From assembly GCF_016808335.1 (NCBI RefSeq), contig NC_053136.1, positions 5,004,531 through 5,068,530 of the forward strand: DNA of 64,000 bases. Direction: 5' to 3'. Position numbers and translations under genes: made by a program. The DNA comes from Panicum virgatum. Lineage: Eukaryota > Streptophyta > Magnoliopsida > Poales > Poaceae. The notes under the pieces are model-generated. The model made no database searches, was not told the DNA's origin, and saw only the letters and a list, made by a program, of their open reading frames with translations. Shown piece by piece: positions 33,939 through 44,114 of the stretch. Positions within the stretch are counted from its first letter, which is position 1, and each line of letters opens with the position of its first letter.

Positions 33939-36582
33939 CACTACTACAGCCACCCCTATCACCGCCGGTTCTAAAACAGCATCACCAACGGTTTTGGGTA
34001 CCGTTGGATTTAAGTCGTTGGTGATAGCATTGTTGCCGGTTCCAGAACCGTTAGTGATGAAGACATCAACATCGCCGGTTCGTATCTGGAACCGTTGGTG
34101 ATGGTGACATCAACACCGCCGGTTGAAGACACGAACCGGTGATGAAGACTTTTTTCCCATCAAAAAAAATATTTTCATATAATAATATTGCATCATTGTG
34201 GAACACTTCATTTGCTCAAGAACAAGCAGATTCTGTTATTAGCTTAACTGAATTATATTAGGTAATCTCATCTCATTACTTAAACATGCATTCAACCTAT
34301 CAGCTACTAATAAGCTAGCTAGGTTCAATAGCACAATATATGTTTGCATCATTGTAGGTTGGCAGCACATTCTTCACTTAAGTTGGCGCAAGGCTGGAGA
34401 AAACAATAGAAAATTTGGTTATACGATCAACTTGGAAGGATGATGATGCATATGCAGCACATGATAGAAAGGTAATTAATTGAACATGCAGGCCCATGTT
34501 GTCACAGTTTATATCCAATTCCAACATATCTCTCCTTGAATGGGTGTTCGATAAAGGGAAGCAATGAGTACTAACATGATTACCTGATATCAGAAAGTTC
34601 AGCAACATCTTGGCCCAAAATGCATGTGATTGAACGGATAATATTTTCTAGAGGAAGAATCTCAGCAGTCATCACTGTGGCAACAATGCGTGCAAAATCA
34701 AAACAAACTTGTGACAACAGATCAAACACAGGCAAGTTAAAGATACACAGGGTTAACCAAAGGTTAAAATTATTCGTAAAGGTTGATGCCAACCTTGTGC
34801 AGAGAACCATCCCCATAGCAGAGGATAGAACAAGCAGCAGAAACAAATGGCATGTTAACAAGTCCATCAACATACAAGGTCCCATCTGCAAGACACTTGT
34901 TAACTAGTTTAATCAGTGAAGTGGCAAATGGACGCCATCTTGCATCGCCTGTCAGATCAACCAGCACGCCAGGTCCATTCTTAGGTTGGCAACTGGCTGG
35001 GAGCTCACTATAAGGCCCAGGTGAGTCTAATATATTTGAGAAGGATCCACAGAGGCATTTAACTAAACACCTTCCAGGTGGCACACCACTAGGACTCTCA
35101 TCATGCATTGATGCCACATATAGTAGATCTGTTGGATTGGACAAGCTCATGTTTCAGCCTTTCTGCATGACCCATAATTTAAAGATTAAGAGCACAAAGC
35201 AAAACACATACCTTCTATTGTGACCATAGCATCCAGGAAGAACTGTCTGTAGGCTTCTCGGTCACCTATGCGAAGAATGGAGAGCAGATTCCAAACTGCA
35301 CTGAATATAAGCTCATGGCTCGACCTGCAACAGTGAAGAAACAGCATACATGTAAATGACAGGTGGGGATGTCTAACAGGTGGAATCTGCTGGTGTTTTA
35401 AGGTACATAGCCCCTGTTTTAAGCAAGCTAAAGACCATCATTCAGCTTACAGCGCAGCTGATGGCACACATACCCATCAGGACAGTGACAGCACTCCCCT
35501 CTTATCACGTTACAAGTTCTGGAACACACAGCCACTAGTACAATCAAGAATAGGAAGCAAAACACCTACAATGTAACCGGCAGCTTCTCCACAGCTTAGA
35601 TCATCCTGGACGAGTTCTAAAGTAATACGCATTTCCCTCAAAAACAAAATCAATACACATGTAGGTAGCCACACTAAAGACTAGTTAGTGTCCACGCCCA
35701 CATTATCAGCTAAATTTATCACATGTCTGGATGGGAAACAAATGAGTATGGAATCAAATGGACAATGTATGGAAGTTGCAACACCACTGCACACACCCGA
35801 ACCGGATAAATGTATCTAAATTTTAGCGAAAAAGATGTACAGCCCACGTGGTCCCAATCAAATTACACATTCATATCGCATTCTATTCCAGGATGAAAGG
35901 AAACACAAATATTAGGAGTGATTGGACTAGGGTTTTGTGGAGGGAAGATGGGGGAGAAGGCAGGTACCTGAAATCGGGCTCGGCGAGGAAGGGGAGGATG
36001 CGGCCGATGACGCTGATGACGTCGGCGGCGCGGCCGTTGTAGAAGACCCCGGGGAACTTGAACGCCGTGTAGGCGACCAGCTTGAGCAACGGGTCAGCTC
36101 AAATGAATGTTGAGTGAGGGAGGGGGGCGGCGCACGAACCTTTGGGGGAAGGGATGATGTAGTCGCGGAGGAGGTTGGGGAGGACCTCGCGGAGCTTGAC
36201 CTCGAGGTGCGCGGAGCCCAGGGCGGAGCCGGCGGAGGCGGTGGTGGAGGAGGCGATGAGCTCGCGGAGCTCGTGGATGTAGGTGAAGTGGCTGGCCATG
36301 GCCGGCAATCGCCGCTGCCGCCGGAGCGGAAAAAAATACCGGAGAGAGAGAGGGGGATGGGAGAATGAAAAAAAATAGGTGGACAACACATCACCGTCGG
36401 GTCATATTACAACCCGGCGGTGATGCTTACGTATCACCGCCGGTTCGTAATACGACCCGGCGGTGATATTGTCGAGAGCATCACCGCCGGGTCGTATTAC
36501 GAACCGGCGGTGATAGTCTATCACCGCCGGTTCGAAACAAACCGACGGTGATAGGGCGTTGGCAATGATATATTCTGTAGTA
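33939..36582. mobile_element. CACTA (En/Spm-like) element with captured host gene
   Basis: Left end CACTACTACAGCC; right end ...ctgtagta, which lacks the last GTG of a perfect inverted terminus. The flanking triplet is tat on both sides. Both subterminal regions (33,945-34,145 and 36,385-36,560) are packed with direct and inverted copies of tatcaccgccggttcg-like motifs, the usual transposase-binding arrays of CACTA elements. No transposase was found. The interior is a multi-exon host-gene fragment. Copy A lacks the insertion. Confidence 0.85.
34390..36299 (-). pseudogene. Host gene fragment captured by CACTA, at least five exons
   Basis: Minus-strand exons with conserved splice sites and consistent phase: 36,299-36,140 (MASHFTYIHELRELI..., from ATG), 36,097-35,968 (LLKLVAYTAFKFPGVFYNG), 35,324-35,212 (SSHELIFSAVWNLLSILRIG) and 35,128-34,794 (DLLYVASMHDESPSG ... 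ACSILCYGDGSLHK). A fifth exon at about 34,709-34,584 (CFDFARIVATVMTAEILPLE) has a damaged acceptor, and a sixth near 34,400 (VDRITKFSIVFSSLAPT) runs into TAA. Introns are kept, so capture was of genomic DNA. The helical protein looks like the N-terminal part of a large plant protein that I cannot firmly name. FLIP/MEICA1 (DUF4487) is a candidate only. It is truncated relative to any such parent. Confidence 0.6.
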
Positions 36583-36723
36583 TATCGTACTTTTTGGGTT
36601 TCTAGATGCAACAAAACTATACGATCGAATTGCTATAAGAAAAATAAATGCTGAATTGTAGAACGAAATGGAGAAATACGGGTCTAGATGTCATGTCCCT
36701 TATCCTTTTTGCCATTCCACTAA

Positions 36724-37088
36724 GGGTGTGTTTAGTTCCACCCCGTAAACGCAAAAAAGCCGTAAACGCATTAAAGTGAAAAAGAATCTTGCTAATTTGA
36801 AGTACTAAATGAAGTCTATTTATAAAACTTTTTGCATGGATGGGCTGTAAATCGCGAGACGAATCTAATGAGCCTACTTAATCCATGATTTGCAACAGTG
36901 ATGCTACAGTAACCATCCGCTAATTATTGATTAATCATGGATTAATTAGCATCATTAGATTCGTCTCGCGATTTACAACCCATCTGTGCAAAAAATTTTG
37001 TGAATAGACTTTATTTAGTGCTTCAAATTGAGAAGATTCGAAACACAATTTTTTTTTGCGTTTACACCCTACCGAACAAAACACGGCC
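36724..37088. mobile_element. Tourist-like MITE, TSD TAA
   Basis: Starts gggtgtgtttagttccacc and ends gaacaaaacacggcc, with TAA at 36,721-36,723 and 37,089-37,091. The long inner inverted motif (gcgagacgaatctaatgagcc ... ttagattcgtctcgcga) closely matches the 3,937 and 60,118 elements. Confidence 0.82.
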
Positions 37089-37091
37089 TAA

Positions 37092-39450
37092 ACCCTTACC
37101 GCCTGTGAGGTTTTATTGTGATTCGGAGCTAGCTAGGTCTGCCTGCACGCGTGCATGGGCTTCACACGATGGCATGGCACGCCCGCTTGCATCTGGCGAA
37201 CGACGACATGATCGACCACCCACTACGAGGGTAAGGACATGTGCAATAGTGCAGATAACTATTGTCTTTTTATCACAAATAGACAGCTGAATCAACAGTT
37301 TGTATAATAAACTGTCTGTTTAGTTGTCTACAGAGTAATTAATTCATCTTTTAACACACAAACTCATAGTGATCTAGTATATAATTAATCTTTGTAGCCG
37401 TTTTGTTACATACATAAAATACACACAGCATGGCACATATTTTATACATGCAAATAGCCACAACAATAGTCATACCACACGGCACTTCATTTCATACGGC
37501 AACAGATACGCACAGCAATTGTCATCAGTTCACATGGCACCTCAGTTCACACAGCAATAGTTAACCAAATCTGACAAGCAAACAAACACTTTTTCAGTTC
37601 ACAAGGGCGTTTAACTGAATACGAGAAATGAACAGGTAACTAATATTTGCTCATCAGCAAAGATTGCAGAAACGCAAAAGGTCCAATGTCCCAAGCCAAA
37701 AGACTTCCCAATTTGTAGAGAATTTTGCAAAGTACCAAGAATGGATTAAAGGTCAATTGGTAAATCTAATACATGCTCTACAATATCATGTACCTATGGA
37801 TCTCAATTCTGAAGCTTTGCATATTTAATTTAACATCCCAAAATCAATGGAATATTGGAGAATGACTGAAGAAACTGAATCGATGGACACTGCAACTTTC
37901 ATATATCTAAGCCATGTTCAGATCCTTGCATCATCCAATATTTTAATATGAGTGCTTGAACCAAAGTTGTAGGCCTTGGTACCAGCAGTAATTTTTGTAT
38001 TTGGAGTTTGAAAAGTTTGGATGCAAAAATTGGAGAGAGATTGCTCTGAATTGTAGTGCAAAATAGCAAGGGCCAAATGAAAAAGAAGCAACTCTCCTCG
38101 TGAATTCTCGTGACCTGCTATCCTATCTCATCTATGGTCTCTCTTTCTCAGCTCTCGATGTCTCCTCTCTTTTAGCTTCCGCGTGGGGTAGCTTCTTTGC
38201 TCTCCTTCGCCGTGCTTTGCTATCGTGTTCTTCTTTCTCTCCTCCCCCGCGCTCTTCTGCAGATTCGCTGTTCTGTTGCTGCGTCGCCGCCAGCAGGGTG
38301 GAGCAGGGAGACGACGGGCGCAGCATTCTCGACGGCCGGATCCGCCCGGTGTGCCGCCGACCGAGGCCACCGTGCGGCGCCTCCGCTCGGTCGCGCCCGG
38401 CGCGCCGCGTCGCCGTCAGCTGCCCGTCGGGGCCTCTGCCCAGCCATGACTGGCGCGATTCCTTCCCGCCGGCTGGCTCCGCCCGGTGCGCCGTCTCATC
38501 GCCTGGTTAGCCTCGGCACGGAGGAGCTCGTCCAGGGTGCGCGGAGGAGCTCGTCGCAGTCATCGGAGAAGGCGGCGAGGTGGATGGCGCCGAGCTAGTG
38601 CACGGCCGGAGCGGAAGACAGCTATTTCTCCCCTCGATTTGTTGGAATCTTCGATTCTTCACACCAAGAATCAGCCACCATACCGGATCCATAGGAGTCG
38701 TCGCTTGATGTAGACGAGATGTACAACGGGAGATGACACCGGCGTTTTCGTCTGGGAGCACGGGCCCTCGTCGTCGCCTCGCCTCGTGTGAGACGACGGC
38801 GCGGCCGTCTCCAAGCTGAGTGGAGGGTCTTTTTGCAAAAATATTGTTCTGCAGACGGCTTGAGGACGGGCGTTGTACGTGCCATGTTTTGGCCGAGCTC
38901 GCCTGCGCCATGCAGTGAATTACGTATCAATTATAACAGCAACTGCCAAGCGCATGGGCAGAAAGGCGGCGAGCACCACACCGATCGCCCGACGTGCTCG
39001 CAGTCCCCTCGTCGTCGACGCACCGGCCGCGGCCGGCAGACAGGCCAGCTTGGCTCGCACGGCCGCCCACCGACGCGACGGGCGTCGCCGCGCCGCTGTT
39101 AAATGACGCCGCGCGCGCCGCACGCATGCATGTGTCCACGTCTCGCCGAGCCCGTACCGCACCGCACGTGCCCTGATTTTACCGTGCGCGTGCAACGCCA
39201 AGGACCAGTGGATCACCACATCCCACACGTGTGCGCTCGCTATGATCGGCCCGTCAGCAGGCCCATGCGGGGACTCGGAGTCGGGCCCAGCAGGCCCGTG
39301 CGGAGAGTGGAAATTTGAAAAAGAGCCCACTGGGAAAAGAATAGGCCCAACTGGATCTAATTGTAAAAGGAAAGGCCCAAGTGACGGCGGAGGAAACGAA
39401 GCGAAGTAGCGAACCGACCCAAACCAAACCGACAGCGACGGCCGTCAGCA
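37092..39450. other. Intergenic region upstream of biotin--protein ligase
   Basis: 37,250-38,090 is AT-rich with no feature. 38,100-38,830 is GC-rich with long overlapping ORFs on both strands and no recognisable domain; it may be another captured or decayed coding fragment. 38,870-39,450 presumably includes the promoter and 5' UTR of the next gene. No TATA box stands out. Confidence 0.45.
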
Positions 39451-42205
39451 ATGCCGCCGTTCCCCGTTCGCTTCCCGCTGCCGCCGTCGACAACCCGCGC
39501 CGCCGCGGCCGCCGTCGGGGCCGTGATCGCCGCCGTCGCGCTCCGGCGCTACCTCTCCACCTCCCGCCGCCGGCCGTACGCCTCGGCGGCCATGTCCGCG
39601 CTCAGGAGCAGCAGCGCCGCCGCCGGAGCCGCCACCACGCTAGTGGCGTACGGCAAGTCGCCGCAGGACCAGGAGCTCCTGGCCTCGGCAGCAGGGTCCC
39701 TCGCCCTAGGGGAGGGCGAGTCGGCCGGGGAGGTCGCCGTCGCGCTCGCCCACGAGGGCGCGGGGTTCGACGCGGGCACGTACATGGGCGCGCTCCGGGC
39801 GCGGCGGTTCGGGAGGTGGATGCTCTGGTCGCCGAGGGTCGGCTCCACGCAGGACCTCATCGCGCAGTGAGTGGCTGAGTGCGAATTTGGTTTCAGAGGG
39901 GCTTGGGGTTGGGGCTCCCTTTTGTTCTTATCGTGGTTTTGCCTCGGCGTCTGCTCGTGTTTGCAGGAACTTTGCGAAGCTGCCGGTGGGCGTTGTGTGC
40001 GTCGCCGACGTGCAGTTCAAAGGGAGAGGTGCGTGTGATAGTGGCATTAACGCGCTCTTGTTTTGTTGCAGTTTTAGTTGAGCTCTTGTTGTGATGAATT
40101 TGGAGCTTTGGTTAGCAAGCTCTCTCAAGTTTTAGGCGGATTGATGCTTCCTTCTGTGTCTGATATGATTGATTAAACTGGTGGAACTATCCGTAGCCTG
40201 CTGCACAGTTTCTAGGACCAATTGATGGAGAGAAAAAATGCATTGTGGTGATCAATTGTAGAACCAAATAAAAGATGTTTTAATTGATTCCCCCCCCCCC
40301 TTTTGCAATTATCAAGATTAGGTGGGTCACGTGTTCTTGACTAAACCAGAATGTGCAAAATATTTCACCGTCCCCTTTTTCTTTCTAGCTACCTAATTAT
40401 ATTGTGCACTGTGGGGGCATTGTGAGGTTAACATTTGCTCATTCCCAATGAACCATGCAGGCAGATCAAAGAATGTGTGGGAATCGCCACCAGGGTGTCT
40501 CATGTTCTCTTTCACATCACAGATGCAGGATGTGAGAAAGTTACCCCTCATGCAATATGTTGTTTGTCTTTCCATGACCGAAGCCATCAAAGAACTATGC
40601 CATGCTAAGGTTAGTTTATGATTCGGTGTACATTGTGCTTGCTTCTCATTGATTTGCATCATGAATATTTCGTTTAGGCTAATTACTCCCTCTGTTCCAA
40701 AATATAACTACTTCTAGCATTCAAATTTTGTCTCACAATATAGCTACTTCTAGCGATAATTATTCTCTTAATTAATGCATGGTAACTAAAGAAGGGTAAT
40801 ATAGACTTTTACTCTACATCCTTAATCTGTCTGAAAAACTTTAGAAGTAGCTGTATAATGGGACAGAGTCACAGAGGGAGTACTGCTGGCATCTGACGCT
40901 ATCTTTGTGGTAAAACTCAGGAACTACCAGAACTTGATGTAAGAATAAAGTGGCCTAATGATCTCTATCTGAAAGGATTAAAAGTTGGCGGCATTCTATG
41001 TACCTCATCTTATGAAGCAAAAGTCTACAATATTTGCACCGGTAAACATACCTTTCCAACTTTGCTGATTCTATAAGCATGTAAGATATTTTCTCACAAG
41101 CGCGGGATTCCTTTGATCTTAATCAGGTATTGGTTTAAATGTTGACAATGAGAAGCCTTCAACATGCTTAAATGCTGCGCTTCAACAAGCAAATGCTATA
41201 TCACCCAGATTGAAACGAGAAGATGTACTGGCATACTTCTTCAATAAATTCGAAAATCTTTTTGAGATCTTCTCAAATCAAGGTATTTTTTCACCATTTT
41301 GCAGTCTCTGACCATGTGCTCATTAGAACCATGGTTGTTGGTGTATATGCATAGGTGGTTCCTTTTCTGTTCACAATGAATTTGATGATAAGTTCGTTTT
41401 TCCATAGAGATTGATTATTTTCCTAAAACTCACTTAGATGCTGGCAAAAACATGTTTTAAACTTAACTATAATTTCTTTTTATTCCTCGGTGAAGTTTTA
41501 TACTTAACAATCTCAAATTCCACTGCAGGATTTCAGGCCCTTGAGGAGCAGTACTATAACTCATGGCTTCACAGGTAGGGCCTATTATCTCAGTACCTGT
41601 TCATCGGACCTTATTATGAAATTTTTCCTTCAACTACATTTACTACCACTTCAATTTTGAGTGTTCATCGCAAATGTCTGAAGGCAGTGCTTGCAAGTTA
41701 ATTTTATGCATCTTTATTTGCCACTTCATGTGAATGAGATTTGTGTTTTTCTTTGTAATGTAGTGGCCAGAGAGTTGTCGTACAAGATGCACATGAAGGA
41801 CAGTCTGTAGGCAGTGTCGTCACTATCCAGGTTAGCACAAAGCAGAAGTATGATGGTGAATACCAATTTCCACTTCTCTAACAGTACTATCGTTTTCAGG
41901 GCTTAACACCAAGTGGGTACTTATACGCTATTGGCGAGGATGACAAATCCTATGAGTTGCACCCAGATGGCAACAGGTACTGTTCATTATTCACTTTTTT
42001 CCTCATCCATCAATAAGGTTTTGGTCCTATATTCTGTTACTCTGTCTGTACAATGTTCTGTGTGCATCTTATCCCATTTACGTCATCATGGCTATCAGAC
42101 TGTAACACACCGTTCTTTTTGTCAAGAGTGGCATTTGACATGGTACCATGTGTTTGCAGCTTTGATTTCTTTACTGGATTGGTGAGGAGAAAGATTGAAG
42201 CTTAG
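39451..42205 (+). CDS. HCS1: Biotin--protein ligase (holocarboxylase synthetase)
   Basis: Attaches biotin, through biotinyl-5'-AMP, to a lysine of biotin-dependent carboxylases such as acetyl-CoA carboxylase and methylcrotonyl-CoA carboxylase. Nine exons: 39,451-39,866; 39,967-40,028; 40,461-40,609; 40,921-41,041; 41,127-41,282; 41,529-41,574; 41,764-41,830; 41,900-41,976; 42,160-42,205. All introns are GT-AG and phases agree, giving 379 aa. Family motifs are present: GRGRSKNVWESPPGCLMF (the biotinyl-AMP-binding GRGR loop, spanning exons 2-3), KWPNDLYLKGLKVGGIL (the KWPND motif and catalytic-site region) and a C-terminal GLTPSGYLYAI beta domain. Residues 1-46 are Ala/Arg/Ser-rich with a hydrophobic stretch, consistent with organelle targeting. 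A second in-frame Met at residue 48 (39,592) could yield a cytosolic form. It converges with the dihydrouridine synthase gene. Confidence 0.95.
40686..40880. mobile_element. Stowaway-like MITE in a biotin ligase intron, TSD TA
   Basis: 195 bp, beginning ctccctctgttccaaaatata and ending gggacagagtcacagagggag, flanked by TA. It lies in intron 3, about 40 bp before exon 4. CTCCCTCNGTTCC ends and TA targets are typical of Stowaway. Confidence 0.88.
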
Positions 42206-44114
42206 GGCTTCAATACAATACAATACAATACATAGATATGTTCAACACACTGTACAAATATTAGAAGATGTTACGAATGGAATGTGAACATGTAGGCATC
42301 AGCGCCGCCACCTGCATCCCATTATGTACTTCAAAACTTGTTCTTGAAAGAAAGAACAAATATTTGTGTGGAAGTTATGTACAACTGCTTTCAGATACTC
42401 TCCAACCTTCCATCTCAGTCTCTGACGGCTCTCCAGGTGCGCAAATAAGGGAAGGAGCAACCAAGACTGAACTACAGGCATGAGTTCAAAGGTCAGGAGG
42501 TTAAAGCCGCAATGGCTGAAGACCCTTGAAAAAACCATGGCAAGAGGGCAGGAAAACCATGAAGCGCCTCTGCTCTGCTGCTCGCCGCAATAGCTTCATC
42601 TACAGGTTAGGGGCTTGGTGTGTATTTGTATCAGCCATCAGGTTCTACTATAGCTGTGACATTGCCTTAGTTTTTGTTCCTAGCGAGTTGAGTTTTAGAG
42701 CTGCAAGTATTATACTGGTTGCTCCAGTGAATTGAGTTGGAAACTGTATTTACATTGAAGCTCAACTTGTTTTGACTACTAACCATATGAAAGGAGATCC
42801 CGTCTTTGTATTCATGCTGTTATAACCACTATGCCTCTAGAAAATATGCTTGTAAAGTTGTGGACACTGGATGGTCGGTTTGCTTGTGAAGTTGTACTCA
42901 TCAGAGCAAAACCTTGTTTGTGGGGTTGATCAAGCCAAATTAGCAAATGCTTAGTGCTAGATTAGGCATCGGGGATTGATATGAGTTGTTGTCTGAAGGG
43001 AACCAATGAGTAATCCAATAATATTGGTGTCACTGGCGCATTGGAGTCTTGGTAGCTTGCTAACAAGTTTATAGACTTTCCAATTCAGGCCGCCTCCAAC
43101 GGGCTAGCTTAGAGCTGGTTTTGATTGACGTGACGGAGGGAGAAATCGCAAGATTCCCTTTGCTAGCGGCGGTTCTGTCGCCTAGCGAGAGCGCTCTCCC
43201 CCTCGCACGCACGCATTCTGAGACACTGCTGCTACTGTGCTGGCTGCCTGGCTCGCTCTCCCCCTCGCACACGCGCGCATTCTGAGACACTGCTGCTACT
43301 GTGTCGGCTTGCGAAATCGCCAGTGCTAGCGGCAACTGCTGGAGGCCTCAGCGTAGAGAAGCAAGTAGCATTGTACAGGGCCTTGGAGGTCCTTGCCTTT
43401 GTGGCTCAAGCTTTACCCTAGTGACAGAGGGAGGCATCATGTGTCGGTGGATGTCCTGATTGGAGAACCCTTAGTGGTGCTCCAATACGAAGTAGGGATA
43501 GTCTTGGCGACCATCAATACCACATGTACCTGTTCTGAGTTTGCTTTCTCTCTCATCTCTCTACTTCCACATTTCATTTTTTGTGATGTTTTGAGTGTTT
43601 ACTTCTCTAGAGTTCCCATATATATAGTTGTCAGGACTGGAACAAAGTTGCAAGCTTCTTTTGTGGTAGAGATAGCTACACTAGCATAGAAACGTTGGGA
43701 AGGGTACGTTGCTATGACCCATCCATAGTGCATAAAAGGGAATGAACAGGGGCTGCGTTATTCATTTGCGCCCAATTCATTTCATCATGAACTGTGTCTA
43801 GTGTGAAAACAATGGTCGTTTGGACTTGGTAATAACATGCACTATATCCCCAACAAAAAATGGTATTTTGACTGTCAAGAATCACATGGAGAAAATGGCG
43901 CACGTGCTCTACAAATTTCATTTTGTCATCTTGTGGATGGCATACATTGACAATTGGTATTGCAACTTTAGTCAATTGACATATTTTGCAGCTGAAGTGG
44001 CTACAGTTGCAACTGACGGTATAGCTACAACTACGAGGTATCTGTATTAGCAACAATTTTGCAGGCTTGCATGTTTCTAGCTTGCCCATCTTCTTTCCTC
44101 AAACCTCTAGTTGC
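42206..44114. other. Convergent intergenic region
   Basis: Between the 3' ends of the biotin ligase (+) and the dihydrouridine synthase (-). It starts with a caatacaatac pentanucleotide run (about 42,211-42,232). ORFs in this stretch are short and unrecognised. It also includes the direct repeat listed separately at 43,193. Confidence 0.5.
43193..43310. repeat. Two direct copies of a roughly 55-bp segment, period about 62 bp
   Basis: gctctccccctcgcac...cattctgagacactgctgctactgtg occurs at about 43,193 and again at about 43,255, with few differences. It is non-coding. Confidence 0.85.

Larger units (their letters stand above)
28433..36687 (+). repeat. Segmental duplication, copy B
   Basis: Same-orientation partner of 12,964-22,692. 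It begins ttttgctaatggcgatcgg, 90 bp after the ALOG stop, and ends gaacgaaatggagaaatacggg. It holds insertions missing from copy A: a Pack-MULE (29,826-31,231), MITEs (32,115-32,355 and near 32,862-33,047), a CACTA element (33,939-36,582) and a short palindromic insertion around 33,727-33,860. It keeps the empty site for the copia element of copy A. Confidence 0.9.
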
